Of a stretch of 55,807 nt of DNA, positions 8,820 through 17,451 are shown piece by piece. The translations under genes and the position numbers were made by a program. The stretch is from Pseudoruegeria sp. SK021 (lineage in GTDB: Bacteria > Pseudomonadota > Alphaproteobacteria > Rhodobacterales > Rhodobacteraceae), in NCBI RefSeq assembly GCF_002119405.1, contig NZ_MTBG01000024.1:1-55807 (forward strand), in the 5' to 3' direction. The first letter of the stretch is position 1. Each line of letters opens with the position of its first letter. Below the pieces are notes generated by a model. That model was given only the letters and a program-made list of their open reading frames with translations. It was not told the origin of the DNA and made no database searches.

Positions 8820-9313
8820 CCAACGCCCCCGATCTCTGGGCCGGAACCGCGGTTAAAGCCGCTGGCATCACCGAAGCCACCGCCACCGGACAGGCCGTTC
8901 TGAGCCGCGCCAACATTTTTGCCATGACCCAAGATGCCGAAGACGCGGTGTTGCGTCCCGCCGATCCCGGCGCTTGGCCGCATGGGATGCGCGCCGCGTT
9001 GGCCTGCCGCATCGCTTGCCTGAACGATGCCCAAGTTCTGGCCGATCACTATGGCGCGATGATGGGCACCGAACATTCCGCCTTGGCCAACCCTCTGGAC
9101 ACCGGCGCCGACGACGATCTCGCCCCGCTTCTGGCCTTTATGGACAAGGTCGCTGCCCGTCCGCGTGATATCACCGCCGACGATATTTCAGGGCTTCTTG
9201 CTGCCGGGGTCTCGGACGCCGACATCGTACGCCTGACCGAATTGAATGCCTTTCTAGGCTACCAGATCCGGCTTGTTGCCGGATTGACCCTGTTGTCCGA
9301 GGCCAGCGCATGA
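8816..9313 (+). CDS. CMD-domain protein (Avi_7170-like), degenerate redox motif
   Basis: A 165-residue, mostly helical protein whose ATG overlaps the preceding stop. The wording (MRAALACRIACLNDAQVLAD, then HYGAMMG, LLAFMDKVAARPRDIT and LNAFLGYQIRLVAGL) fits the carboxymuconolactone decarboxylase / AhpD-like fold. From memory it matches the small family paired with the Avi_7169-type peroxidase-like proteins. The canonical CxxC is not present; only CRIAC (CxxxC) occupies that region, so thiol peroxidase chemistry is doubtful. It overlaps the second CMD gene by ATGA, and the two probably form a hetero-oligomer or work in sequence. The exact function is unknown. Confidence 0.72.
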   Translation: MTNAPDLWAGTAVKAAGITEATATGQAVLSRANIFAMTQDAEDAVLRPADPGAWPHGMRAALACRIACLNDAQVLADHYGAMMGTEHSALANPLDTGADDDLAPLLAFMDKVAARPRDITADDISGLLAAGVSDADIVRLTELNAFLGYQIRLVAGLTLLSEASA

Positions 9314-9897
9314 CCGATGTGATCCACAAATTCACCCGCACGGTGCCGACATGGAGGCCCCGGGTCGCCCCGGTGTCCTTGCCCGATGCCAGCCCGGAAC
9401 AACTGGATGCGTTGCAGGTCACGCCCTCCAACACCAAAGTTTCGGATTATGTTCTGGTGCTGGCCCACGACCCGGAAACATTGAAAGTGCGCTCGCCGCT
9501 ATTCAACGCGATCATGTACGATGCTGGCGGAATGTCCCGGGCCGAGCGCGAAGTCGGCGCCATTGCGGCCTCGGTGGTCAACCGCTGCATTTATTGCGCC
9601 GCTGTCCATGCCAACCGTCACGCCCAACTGGCCAAAGACACCGCCGTCACCGATGCGATCTTTGCTACCGGCACCTCTGCGGCCCTTGGCGCACGGGACC
9701 GGGCGATTTTTGAGTATGCTCTGGCCTTGTCGAAATGTCCCAGCGAGGCCGGGCCAACCCATATCGCTGACCTGCGCGCCGCTGGATTGGACGACGCAGA
9801 AATTCTTGATTTAACTTTGTCATCCGCGCTGTTCGGCTGGGCCAACCGGCTGATGCATGTGCTGGGTGACCCCATTCGCAACGAGGTCTCAGCATGA
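9310..9897 (+). CDS. AhpD/CMD-domain peroxidase-related protein (Avi_7169-like)
   Basis: A 195-residue protein with a complete AhpD-type motif. The Glu-containing segment RAEREVGAIAASVVNRC leads into CIYCAAVHANRH, giving Cys93, Cys96, His100 and His104 (CxxC-x3-H-x3-H). This arrangement supports thiol-dependent peroxidase or disulfide chemistry, typically as a trimer or hexamer in the cytoplasm. It starts inside the previous stop (ATGA) and ends with another ATGA overlap into the opine-type dehydrogenase, so it sits in the middle of a tightly coupled gene string. It may remove peroxide leaked by the neighbouring flavin enzyme or act directly on a pathway intermediate. The role in this operon is inferred only from position. 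Confidence 0.82.
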   Translation: MTDVIHKFTRTVPTWRPRVAPVSLPDASPEQLDALQVTPSNTKVSDYVLVLAHDPETLKVRSPLFNAIMYDAGGMSRAEREVGAIAASVVNRCIYCAAVHANRHAQLAKDTAVTDAIFATGTSAALGARDRAIFEYALALSKCPSEAGPTHIADLRAAGLDDAEILDLTLSSALFGWANRLMHVLGDPIRNEVSA

Positions 9898-10976
9898 GCG
9901 GCTCATCAATGAAGGTCGGCATCGCCGGCGCTGGGGCCATTGCGTTCGGCACAGCGGCGTTACTGCAGCAAAACGGTCATGCCCCGATGTTGTGGTCGCC
10001 CTCGGGCGCGCGCACAAAGGCGTTGGCGGCAGGTACGCCCCTAACCGCCAAAGGCGCGATCGAAGATACCTTTGCGCCCGCCGTCGCCGCAGACGCGGCG
10101 CAACTGGCCCGCGACAATGACGTGATCCTGCTGGCGCTGCCAGCCTACGGCCACAAGGCGGTGATGGATGCGCTGGCGCCGCATCTGCGGGCGGATCAGC
10201 CGGTCATCATCTCGTCCCATGCCTCGTTGGGTGCGCTCTATCTGGCGCGGCTTCTGGCGGCGCGCGGCATCAAGGCCCCGATCATCGCATGGGGCACGAC
10301 CGTGACCACCGGACGGCAGCCCGATCTGACCCATGTGCAGGTTAATACCGTCCGCGCCCGGGTTGATATGTGCGTGCTGCCCGACACCGGTACCGAGGCA
10401 GGCTTCGCCCTGTGCCAGTCGCTGTTCGGTGACCGCTTCGTGCTGCGCGACGGGCTTTTGGCGATCTCTTTGTCCAATCTCAACCCGCAGAACCATATGG
10501 GCATCGCCCTTGGCAACATGAGCCGGATGGAGCGCGGCGAAACGTGGGGGCAAGGCCAGAACCTGACCCCCAAGATCGGCACCCTGCTGGAAGCACTGGA
10601 TCTGGAACGGTTGGCCATTGCCGAGGCGTTGAACCTGCCCGTTCGCACCATCTTTGAACATTTCCATCTGTCGTTTCATGTGCCCGTCGCTTCAATCTCG
10701 GAAATGAATCAGGCGATGCATGCCAAAGGAACAGGCGGTACCGGTCCAGCGTCCGCCGACAGCCGTTATGTCACCGAAGATGTGCCTTATGGGCTTGTCG
10801 TCACGGTCGCATTGGGCAAACTTGCCGGATGTCCCGCGCCGTTGCATCAGGCGGGGGTCACGATCTTCTCGGCTATGTACGGTCGGGATTTCACTGCCGA
10901 AAATCAGCTCTTACCCAGCCTCGGGCTGAGCAACATGACCTTGGATTCCCTTCAGGCCGCTGCCCGGACTGGTTGA
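9894..10976 (+). CDS. Opine (octopine/nopaline)-type NAD(P)-dependent dehydrogenase
   Basis: A 360-residue protein starting in an ATGA overlap; a second ATG lies at 9909, just before the conserved MKVGIAGAGAIAFG. The Rossmann loop is GAGAIAFG at 12-19. The C-terminal helical domain carries SNLNPQNHMGIALGN with His201, the position of the catalytic His in octopine dehydrogenases, and EMNQAMHAKGTGGTGP further on. Family members interconvert N-(carboxyalkyl)amino acids with an amino acid plus a 2-oxo acid. In a catabolic operon with a polyamine/opine-type importer, oxidation of an imported opine-like compound is the natural reading. The exact substrate cannot be read from sequence. Confidence 0.8.
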   Translation: MSGSSMKVGIAGAGAIAFGTAALLQQNGHAPMLWSPSGARTKALAAGTPLTAKGAIEDTFAPAVAADAAQLARDNDVILLALPAYGHKAVMDALAPHLRADQPVIISSHASLGALYLARLLAARGIKAPIIAWGTTVTTGRQPDLTHVQVNTVRARVDMCVLPDTGTEAGFALCQSLFGDRFVLRDGLLAISLSNLNPQNHMGIALGNMSRMERGETWGQGQNLTPKIGTLLEALDLERLAIAEALNLPVRTIFEHFHLSFHVPVASISEMNQAMHAKGTGGTGPASADSRYVTEDVPYGLVVTVALGKLAGCPAPLHQAGVTIFSAMYGRDFTAENQLLPSLGLSNMTLDSLQAAARTG

Positions 10977-11032
10977 CAATAAGACCACGACAACGTGGCT
11001 GACGCCTGAACTCACCAACAAGGAGACCCCAA

Positions 11033-12139
11033 ATGACCAAACTTATCCTGAACCGCCGTCGGTTCATCCATACTGCGGCCGCCGGCTCGGCACTGTTGGC
11101 CAGCCCGGCCTATCTGCGGCGTGCCCACGCTGCCGGCGGCGAGGTCAACATCTGGACCTATAACAACTTCGTGCCGGAATCCTTCAAAGAGCAGTTCGAA
11201 GCCGAGACCGGCATCAAGGTCAACGTTCGTCTGGTCGATGATCAGGGCAAGCAATTCAACCTGCTGGCCGCCGAAGCGCCAAACCCGACCGTCGACATCA
11301 TGACCGTGGCTGGGCACCGCTATCTTCAGTTCATCGAATCTGATCTGCTGGCGCCGCTCGACACCGACCGCCTAAGCAACTGGGGCAACCTGAACCCGAT
11401 CTATTCAGACGGTGACTGGGCCACGATCAACGGTCACAAATGGGGCGCGCCGATCCTGTCGGGGGCCGAAGTGTTGACCTACAACTCGGAATTGGTCGAT
11501 GCCGAGGAAGCCAAAACCTGGGACACGATATTCTCTGACGAATATGCAAAGCAGACTGCCTATGTCATTCAGGACATGATGTCGATTGTCATGCTTTATC
11601 AAGGGCATGACGGCAATATGGTCGCCTATATGGACGATCCGGAAAAAGCCGCCCAAGTGGTGGCAGAAGCCCGCGACTTCCTGATCGAAAAGAAGCCGCT
11701 GGTGCGGAAATACTATGATGGCGGCGCTGAAGTGCAGCAGATGTTCATCAATCAGGATATCGCTCTGGCGCAAACGTGGAACGGCCCGGCCGCCAAGCTG
11801 ATCACCGACGGCTTCCCGGTTGCCATGTCGATCCCGCGCGAAGGCAGCTATGGCTTTGTCTACACGTTCAACATTGCCAATAACGCGCCCAACGCTGACA
11901 ATGCCTATCTGTTCCTGAATGCGCTGCTGGCCTCGCCAGAAGTCGGCGCTGAGATGACCAAGGAATCTGGCTTCATCTCGACCTACAAGGACTCGGCGCA
12001 ATACCTGAGCGAGATTGAACGCAAGGCGACCTCCTTCAGCGACGAAGAACTGGAAGGCTTGCGCTTCTTCCGGGCGGAAGCGAACACGCTGAAATACGAT
12101 CTGGTCGATCCCGCCGTTGAGCAGATCAAAGCCGCCTAA
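11033..12139 (+). CDS. ABC transporter substrate-binding protein, polyamine/opine type, Tat signal
   Basis: A 368-residue periplasmic binding protein of the PotD-like (family 1/8) group. The N-terminus has a twin-arginine signal (NRRRFIHTAAAG) with likely cleavage after AHA near residue 33. The mature part starts GGEVNIWTYNNFVPESF, a wording typical of spermidine/putrescine-like binders. A strong ribosome site (aaggagacccca) precedes the ATG. The gene lies 56 bases after the opine-type dehydrogenase and is followed by a stem-loop, then the two permeases and the ATPase. It probably delivers the compound processed by the upstream enzymes. Polyamine, opine or another cationic or zwitterionic amino compound are all possible ligands. 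Confidence 0.88.
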   Translation: MTKLILNRRRFIHTAAAGSALLASPAYLRRAHAAGGEVNIWTYNNFVPESFKEQFEAETGIKVNVRLVDDQGKQFNLLAAEAPNPTVDIMTVAGHRYLQFIESDLLAPLDTDRLSNWGNLNPIYSDGDWATINGHKWGAPILSGAEVLTYNSELVDAEEAKTWDTIFSDEYAKQTAYVIQDMMSIVMLYQGHDGNMVAYMDDPEKAAQVVAEARDFLIEKKPLVRKYYDGGAEVQQMFINQDIALAQTWNGPAAKLITDGFPVAMSIPREGSYGFVYTFNIANNAPNADNAYLFLNALLASPEVGAEMTKESGFISTYKDSAQYLSEIERKATSFSDEELEGLRFFRAEANTLKYDLVDPAVEQIKAA

Positions 12140-12158
12140 GCACGGACTGACCATCCCA

Positions 12159-12181
12159 CCGGGGCCCAATCCGGGCCCCGG
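12159..12181 (+). other. Stem-loop between binding-protein and permease genes
   Basis: CCGGGGCCC and GGGCCCCGG form a perfect 9-bp stem with a 5-base loop (AATCC), 19 bases after the binding-protein stop. No T-tract follows. Such hairpins often protect the upstream binding-protein mRNA, so this protein would be made in excess over the permease. That role is inferred. Confidence 0.6.
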
Positions 12182-12209
12182 CATCGCCCATTTTCCACAC
12201 GAGGTATCC

Positions 12210-13196
12210 ATGACGTCCGACGCTCCGACCCAGGGGGCCGCTGCCGGGACCGCCGCTGCCGCCGGTCCACGATCCCTGTGGAGCAGCCTTGCCCGATCGC
12301 AGCCCTACCAAAAATTTGTAGACGTGCTGTTTGCCTCGCAGCGGCGCAGCTTCCTGATCCTTCTTCTCCCTCCCATCATCTGGGTGCTCAGCCAGCATCT
12401 TGGGCCGATCGTGCAAATGGTCAGCGTCAGTTTCACCGACGCCTATCCGCGGCCACCGGGGCAAGAAGCCAAGTTCACCTTTGACAATTACCTGCTGTTT
12501 TTCCGCGAACCGGTCTACATGATGCCGTTCATGCGGACCCTGATTTATGCAGTGGTTTTGACCTTCACGACTTTGATCATCGTCTATCCGGTCGCCTATT
12601 TCCTTGCCCGCCATGTCAAACGTGAAAACCGGATGGCGCTGCTGTTGCTGCTGCTGATCCCGTTCTGGGTCGGCGAAATCGTGCGCACCTTCGCGATCAT
12701 GATCTTGCTGGGCAATACCGGCGCGGTGAACCTGATCCTGAAATCGCTGGGGCTGATCGATCGGCCCATTCCGTTCATGTATACCGGCTTTTCGGTCAGC
12801 GTCGGGATCATCTATCTCACCGCCCTCTACATGTTGATGCCGCTCTATTCGGCCCTCGAGAAAATCCCCGCCAGCTATACGGAAGCCGCCGCTGATCTGG
12901 GTGCCGGAGCGTGGACCCGGTTTCGCCGGGTGACCCTGCCTCTGACCTATGAAGGCATCGGCTCTGGCGCCACCCTCGTGTTCCTGATTTCCACCGGGTA
13001 TTACGGCACACCGGTCTTGCTGGGCGGGCCGAATACCACCGTCTTTGCCGAAACGATTGCCGGGTTCTTCCATGTGGCCGGGGACAAATGGCCCACGGGG
13101 GCCGCCTTTGCCTGCATCATGTTCTTGGCTTCTCTGGCCCTGACTGGGGCCTTCCTCAGCGGCATGAACCGGCTGTCCAAAGGAGGCCGCAAATGA
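12210..13196 (+). CDS. ABC transporter permease, PotB-type
   Basis: A 328-residue inner-membrane permease starting at ATG 12210, with gagg nine bases upstream. After a short cytoplasmic N-terminus rich in Ala and Gly there are six hydrophobic helices, the first near FLILLLPPIIWVLS. The EAA loop that docks the ATPase is visible as YTEAAADLGAGAWTRFRRVT around residue 225. It pairs with the next permease, whose start overlaps its stop (ATGA), and with the binding protein upstream. It is a member of the PotB/PotH group that imports polyamines, opines and related amines. Confidence 0.9.
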   Translation: MTSDAPTQGAAAGTAAAAGPRSLWSSLARSQPYQKFVDVLFASQRRSFLILLLPPIIWVLSQHLGPIVQMVSVSFTDAYPRPPGQEAKFTFDNYLLFFREPVYMMPFMRTLIYAVVLTFTTLIIVYPVAYFLARHVKRENRMALLLLLLIPFWVGEIVRTFAIMILLGNTGAVNLILKSLGLIDRPIPFMYTGFSVSVGIIYLTALYMLMPLYSALEKIPASYTEAAADLGAGAWTRFRRVTLPLTYEGIGSGATLVFLISTGYYGTPVLLGGPNTTVFAETIAGFFHVAGDKWPTGAAFACIMFLASLALTGAFLSGMNRLSKGGRK

Positions 13197-13978
13197 GCCG
13201 CTCAACCCGCATCATGATGTCCGTGATCTATTGGGCCTTCGTGGTCTATGTCTTCGTGCCACTGATCCTGATGATCATGATGGGCTTCAAAGACAGCAAG
13301 TTCATTGGCTTTCCGATCAAGTCTTGGACCTTCGACTGGTATCTTGCCGTTTTCAGCGACACCGAAGTCCTGACGGTCTTTGGCTATTCCACCGCCATCG
13401 CACTGTTGTCGACGGTGGTGTCCCTGTTCGTCGGCACGTGGATCGCGGTGCTGTTGGCTGATCGCAAGTTCTTTGGCCGTGCCGTGATGTTCGGGCTGAT
13501 GGTGCTGCCCGCGCTGGTGCCGGGGATCATTTCGGCCATCGCCTTTCGCATCTATGCCCGGGTTCTGGGGATCGAGCCGGGCATGTTCGCGATCATCTGG
13601 TCCCATGCGGTCCACAACGTGCCGTTTGTCTGCCTCGTGGTCATGGCCCGGCTCAGTACCCTGCCGAAAAGTCAACGCGAAGCGGCCCAAGATCTGGGCG
13701 CCGACCCGCTGGTCACCTTCGTGCGGATCACCTTGCCCTATCTGCGCCCTGCCCTGATCGGGGCCAGCGTGTTCTGCATGTTGCTCAGCTTTGACGATTT
13801 TGTCCGGTCCTTCTTCTTGGGCGGCTATCAGCCTACCCTGCCGGTCCTGATCTTTGCCAAGCTGCGCTCGGGGATGTCCCCGGAAATCAACGCCATCTCT
13901 ACGGTCGTGCTGATCCTGACCGCCTTCTTGGGCATCTGGGCAGAGCGATCCATGCGTCGCATGAAAAAGGAAACCTGA
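13193..13978 (+). CDS. ABC transporter permease, PotC-type
   Basis: A 261-residue inner-membrane permease starting in an ATGA overlap with the first permease. An upstream in-frame extension to 13088 lies inside the other gene and is not used. Six hydrophobic segments are visible, starting with SVIYWAFVVYVFVPLILM. The EAA loop is QREAAQDLGADPLVTFVRIT around residue 160. The length and motif order match PotC/PotI-type partners. It forms the heterodimeric membrane channel with the product of 12210-13196. Confidence 0.9.
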   Translation: MSRSTRIMMSVIYWAFVVYVFVPLILMIMMGFKDSKFIGFPIKSWTFDWYLAVFSDTEVLTVFGYSTAIALLSTVVSLFVGTWIAVLLADRKFFGRAVMFGLMVLPALVPGIISAIAFRIYARVLGIEPGMFAIIWSHAVHNVPFVCLVVMARLSTLPKSQREAAQDLGADPLVTFVRITLPYLRPALIGASVFCMLLSFDDFVRSFFLGGYQPTLPVLIFAKLRSGMSPEINAISTVVLILTAFLGIWAERSMRRMKKET

Positions 13979-13981
13979 TCT

Positions 13982-15073
13982 ATGCTCGATCACCCGACCA
14001 CCATCGCCCATATCGACGGCATCTCGAAACGGTTCGGCAAGGCTATGGCCGTCGAACATATGGATATGGACATCAAGGCAGGTGAGTTTGTGACCTTCCT
14101 TGGGCCGTCTGGTTGCGGCAAGTCCACCACCCTGCGCATCTTGGGTGGGTTCGAAAAGCCCGATACCGGCCGGATCATTCTGGACGGCACCGATGTGACC
14201 GCGCTGCCGCCGAACCGGCGCAATGTGAACATGGTGTTTCAGGATTACGCCTTGTTCCCGCATATGACTGTACGCCAGAACATTGCCTTCGGCTTGGAAC
14301 TTAAGGGCATGACCAAGGCTCAGATCGCCGCGCGGCTGGACGAGTTGATGTCGTTTCTGGAACTGACCAGCTATGCCGACCGCCACCCTGAGCAACTGTC
14401 GGGCGGGCAACGGCAGCGCGTTGCGCTGGCCCGGGCGCTAGCCCCTGACCCGGCGCTGTTGTTGCTGGACGAACCGCTGGGCGCGCTGGATGCAAAACTG
14501 CGCGGGCAGGTTCAGCAGGAACTGAAGGCGATTCAGCGCCGCACCAGCAAGACCTTCTTCTTCGTCACCCACGATCAGGACGAAGCCCTGACCATGTCAG
14601 ACCGCATCGTCGTGATGAATGCCGGGCGGATCGAACAAGACGGCAGTCCAGAGGACCTGTATTTTCGGCCCGCAAGCCGGTTTGTCGCCGAATTCATCGG
14701 CGAGACCAACCTGCTGTCCGGGACCATCTCCATGATCAGCGGCGACGAAGTCGGCCTGAACTGGAACGGTGCCGTTCTGCGCGGACGTCGGGTGCCGCAA
14801 CTGGCCCTCTCCAGCGGCCAGGCCGCCACGGCCTCGCTCCGGCTGGAAAAGGTCGAGGTCTTTGCCGAGCGTCCCACTGCCGACAATGCCCTGCCCGCGC
14901 GGATCGTGAACCGGGTCTTCAAAGGCAGTCGCATGCGGGTCGATGTGCAGATCGACGGCACCAGTGACGGGCTGTTGCAGGCCTATGTCGCGTCGGATTC
15001 GGCGGCAGCCACCGGCGAAGGATCAGTTTGGGTTGGCTGGAACAGCGACAGCATGGCCATCCTGAAGGATTAG
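13982..15073 (+). CDS. ABC transporter ATP-binding protein, PotA-type
   Basis: A 363-residue ATPase beginning three bases after the PotC-type stop. The Walker A motif GPSGCGKST is at 41-49, the Q-loop VFQDYALF at 85-92, the signature LSGGQRQR at 139-146 and Walker B with LLLLDEPLGALD at 159-170. The switch His lies in FFVTHDQDEAL. The C-terminal 120 residues form a TOBE-type regulatory domain, as in PotA/FbpC. It powers the importer encoded just upstream, and the operon ends right after it at a strong terminator. Confidence 0.93.
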   Translation: MLDHPTTIAHIDGISKRFGKAMAVEHMDMDIKAGEFVTFLGPSGCGKSTTLRILGGFEKPDTGRIILDGTDVTALPPNRRNVNMVFQDYALFPHMTVRQNIAFGLELKGMTKAQIAARLDELMSFLELTSYADRHPEQLSGGQRQRVALARALAPDPALLLLDEPLGALDAKLRGQVQQELKAIQRRTSKTFFFVTHDQDEALTMSDRIVVMNAGRIEQDGSPEDLYFRPASRFVAEFIGETNLLSGTISMISGDEVGLNWNGAVLRGRRVPQLALSSGQAATASLRLEKVEVFAERPTADNALPARIVNRVFKGSRMRVDVQIDGTSDGLLQAYVASDSAAATGEGSVWVGWNSDSMAILKD

Positions 15074-15117
15074 ACCAATCCCTTTGATGCACCGGGCCTC
15101 GCCCGGTTGCGCCGATC

Positions 15118-15151
15118 GGGCGCGGCCTGCACCAAGGCCGCGCCCGTTTTT
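15118..15151 (+). terminator. Rho-independent terminator of the opine/ABC operon
   Basis: GGGCGCGGCC at 15118-15127 pairs perfectly with GGCCGCGCCC at 15136-15145 around an 8-base loop, followed by G and five T residues (15147-15151). It lies 45 bases after the ATPase stop. It is the clearest intrinsic terminator in the window and marks the end of the operon that starts at 4490. Confidence 0.9.
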
Positions 15152-15349
15152 GTCTGCGCCCGACCGCAGGACGCCGCGACAATCACGGGCGTTTTCTGGT
15201 TGACCCTCTTCTTTGCGCTGTCATCATGACCGGACACGAAGACGGAGGTCGCTCTTGTTTCAGATCAGCAGCCCACGACATCTTGCGGCAGGTGATGTTG
15301 GGCAGGTTGACCGATTGGGTGCGACACCGAAGGAAGGAGTACCCGCACG

Positions 15350-15640
15350 ATGTATGCAGTGATCGTCACCTTCAAGGTCGCCCCGGACGCGATGGCCATG
15401 TTTCTACCCCTGCTGAAGAAAAATGCTGACGGGTCGCGTCTTCATGAGCCGGGGTGCCGCAGATACGACGTTTGCACCGACAGTGCCGTGCCGGACGAGG
15501 TCTGGGTCTATGAGTTGTTCGACAACCGCGAGGCCTATGATGAACACCTTGCCACGTGGCATCTTCAGACCTTTGTTGCCCAGACCGCGCATTTGGTCGA
15601 CACGCGCACGATCCGGACATTTGACCGGACCTCGCACTGA
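15350..15640 (+). CDS. Antibiotic biosynthesis monooxygenase (ABM)-fold protein
   Basis: A 96-residue dimeric ferredoxin-like fold protein. It starts MYAVIVTFKVAPDAMAMFLP after a good aaggaaggag ribosome site. The segments ADGSRLHEPGCRRYDV and DEVWVYELFDNREAYDEHL are diagnostic of the YgiN/ABM family. Members range from quinol monooxygenases to haem or autoinducer-processing proteins, so the substrate is open. It stands between the operon terminator at 15118-15151 and the class I hydratase gene at 15793, and may be co-transcribed with the latter. Confidence 0.82.
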   Translation: MYAVIVTFKVAPDAMAMFLPLLKKNADGSRLHEPGCRRYDVCTDSAVPDEVWVYELFDNREAYDEHLATWHLQTFVAQTAHLVDTRTIRTFDRTSH

Positions 15641-15792
15641 TCCCGCCCCCACCGCCGCCCATGACCGGCCACCGCGAGGGCTAGGCCCTCGGTCTGCGGC
15701 TATAACAGGCATCGTGCCAACCTATGACCCGCGATGTCGCATTCGCCCCGAACTTGGCCCATGCTCACTGCCAAAAGGGACAGGGACGCAGC

Positions 15793-17301
15793 ATGACCAC
15801 CATCCGGGGCGATGACATAACCGAGACCATCCGCGCGCTGTTGCAGTACATCGCGGTTTACCATGCGCCGGATTACATTCAGCGCTTAAGCGAAGCCTAT
15901 AAGCGCGAAGGCAGCGGCGCGGCCCGCGATGCCATCGGCCAGATCTTGCAAAGCGCCCGGATGGCCGCCCTTGGCAATCGTCCGGTGTGCCAAGATACCG
16001 GCATGGTGACGGTCTTTGCCCGGCTTGGCCAGCGGGTGACGATCTCAGGCGATCAAAGCCTTGAGGACTGCATCAATGCTGGGGTCCGGCTGGCCTATCT
16101 GGACGCGGGCAATCCGCTGCGCGCCTCGATGGTCGCCGATCCGATCTTCGCGCGGCGCAATACCCGCGACAACACCCCGGCCGTGACCCATGTGGAAAGC
16201 TGTCTGGGCGAGACTTTGGAACTGATGGTGGCAGCGAAAGGCGGCGGGTCCGAGAACAAGGCCCGCTATGCCATGCTGAACCCAAGTGCCTCGGTTGCCG
16301 ACTGGGTGGTCGATACGGTCAGCGGTCTGGGCGCGGGGTGGTGCCCGCCCGGGGTCATTTCAGTAGGGGTTGGCGGCAGCGCCGAGAAGGCCATGCTGCT
16401 GGCAAAACGCGCCCTGATGGATGAAATCGATATGCCCGCGCTGCTGCGACGGGGGCCCGATACCGCCGAAGAAGAGCTGAGGATCGCACTGTATCAGCGG
16501 ATCAACGATCTGGGAATTGGCGCGCAGGGCCTTGGCGGGCAGACGACCGTGGTTGACGTCAAGGTCACGTCCTATCCCACGCACGCCGCGTCAAAACCCG
16601 TGGCGTTGATGCCGCAATGCGCCGCGAACCGGCACGGCAAGGTCACACTGACCGGCGATGGGCCGGTCTATTTAGACCCGCCCGACCTGAGCCTGTGGCC
16701 CGACATCGACGCCACATCGGCGATGGCAAACCTGCGCCGGGTCAATGTCGACACGCTGACCAAGGCTGAGATGGCCGATTGGACCGCCGGGGAGACACTG
16801 CTGCTCAGCGGCCATATCCTGACCGGACGCGATGCTGCGCACCGCCGCATTCGTGACATTCTTGCGCGGGGCGAGGCCTTGCCGTTCTCCCTGCAAGGGC
16901 GGGTGATCTATTATGTCGGTCCGGTCGACCCGGTCGGCACCGAAGTGGTTGGTCCCGCTGGCCCCACCACGGCCACGCGCATGGACGGCGACACCCAGAT
17001 GATGCTGGATCAGGGGGTGGTGTCGATGATCGGCAAGGCCGAACGCGGGCCGGATACCGTTTCCCGGATTGCGGCGGCCGGGACCACCTATCTGATCGCG
17101 GTGGGCGGGGCGGCGGTGCTGGTCTCTCGGGCGATCAAAAGCGCGCGACCGGTCGCCTTTGACGATCTGGGCATGGAAGCCGTGCGCGAGTTCAAGGTCG
17201 AAGATATGCCCGTGACCGTTGCCGTCGATACCACCGGGCAATCGATCCATGTCTCCGGCCCGGCGCGGTGGCGAAAGCGCCCGGACCCGGCCACCGGCTG
17301 A
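15793..17301 (+). CDS. Class I fumarate hydratase / mesaconase (fused alpha-beta, 4Fe-4S)
   Basis: A 502-residue fused class I hydro-lyase. The three cluster cysteines are visible: Cys66 in RPVCQDTG, Cys184 in GWCPPGVISVGVGG and Cys276 in MPQCAANRHGK. The C-terminal beta half contains GRDAAHRRI and GVVSMIGKAERG. Such oxygen-sensitive enzymes add water to fumarate and, in some members, to mesaconate or act on tartrate. The ATG at 15793 removes a 23-residue upstream extension without homology. Because the next operon encodes a CoA-transferase, hydratase and CitE-type lyase, mesaconate/citramalate chemistry is a plausible alternative to a second TCA-cycle fumarase. Confidence 0.9.
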   Translation: MTTIRGDDITETIRALLQYIAVYHAPDYIQRLSEAYKREGSGAARDAIGQILQSARMAALGNRPVCQDTGMVTVFARLGQRVTISGDQSLEDCINAGVRLAYLDAGNPLRASMVADPIFARRNTRDNTPAVTHVESCLGETLELMVAAKGGGSENKARYAMLNPSASVADWVVDTVSGLGAGWCPPGVISVGVGGSAEKAMLLAKRALMDEIDMPALLRRGPDTAEEELRIALYQRINDLGIGAQGLGGQTTVVDVKVTSYPTHAASKPVALMPQCAANRHGKVTLTGDGPVYLDPPDLSLWPDIDATSAMANLRRVNVDTLTKAEMADWTAGETLLLSGHILTGRDAAHRRIRDILARGEALPFSLQGRVIYYVGPVDPVGTEVVGPAGPTTATRMDGDTQMMLDQGVVSMIGKAERGPDTVSRIAAAGTTYLIAVGGAAVLVSRAIKSARPVAFDDLGMEAVREFKVEDMPVTVAVDTTGQSIHVSGPARWRKRPDPATG

Positions 17302-17308
17302 GGTGCCC

Positions 17309-17336
17309 GGCCCGCGCCGCGTCAACCGCGCGGGCC
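17309..17336 (+). other. Strong stem-loop after the hydratase gene
   Basis: GGCCCGCGC and GCGCGGGCC form a perfect 9-bp stem with a 10-base loop, eight bases after the hydratase stop. There is no T-tract, so it may be a Rho-assisted terminator or an mRNA 3' stabiliser rather than a classical intrinsic terminator. Confidence 0.5.
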
Positions 17337-17346
17337 ATAGACTAAG

Positions 17347-17361
17347 CATATAGCCCCTATG
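17347..17361. promoter_or_regulatory. Possible LysR-type box upstream of the acyl-CoA dehydrogenase operon
   Basis: CATATAGCCCCTATG has CATA and TATG arms separated by seven bases, with ATAG/CTAT nested inside. It lies about 90 bases before the operon start at 17452, in the place expected for an activator site. The regulator is unknown; this is a short motif and may be chance. Confidence 0.3.
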
Positions 17362-17451
17362 ACAAAGCGGTATTTCCGCCTTCCGGCTGCAACGCGGCAC
17401 ACTGACAGGCAAAGCGCTTGGCGCGGGATCACCATTTGAAAGGATACGTCG

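Noticed and set aside
12126-14410. Long minus-strand frames opposite the ABC permeases and ATPase
   Set aside because: Rich in Gln, His, Asp and Arg without hydrophobic order, typical of antisense to membrane-protein genes; the plus-strand genes have complete motifs.
15226-15429. 67-codon frame before the ABM-fold gene
   Set aside because: Overlaps the ABM gene in another frame, has no family wording; the region is promoter and leader.
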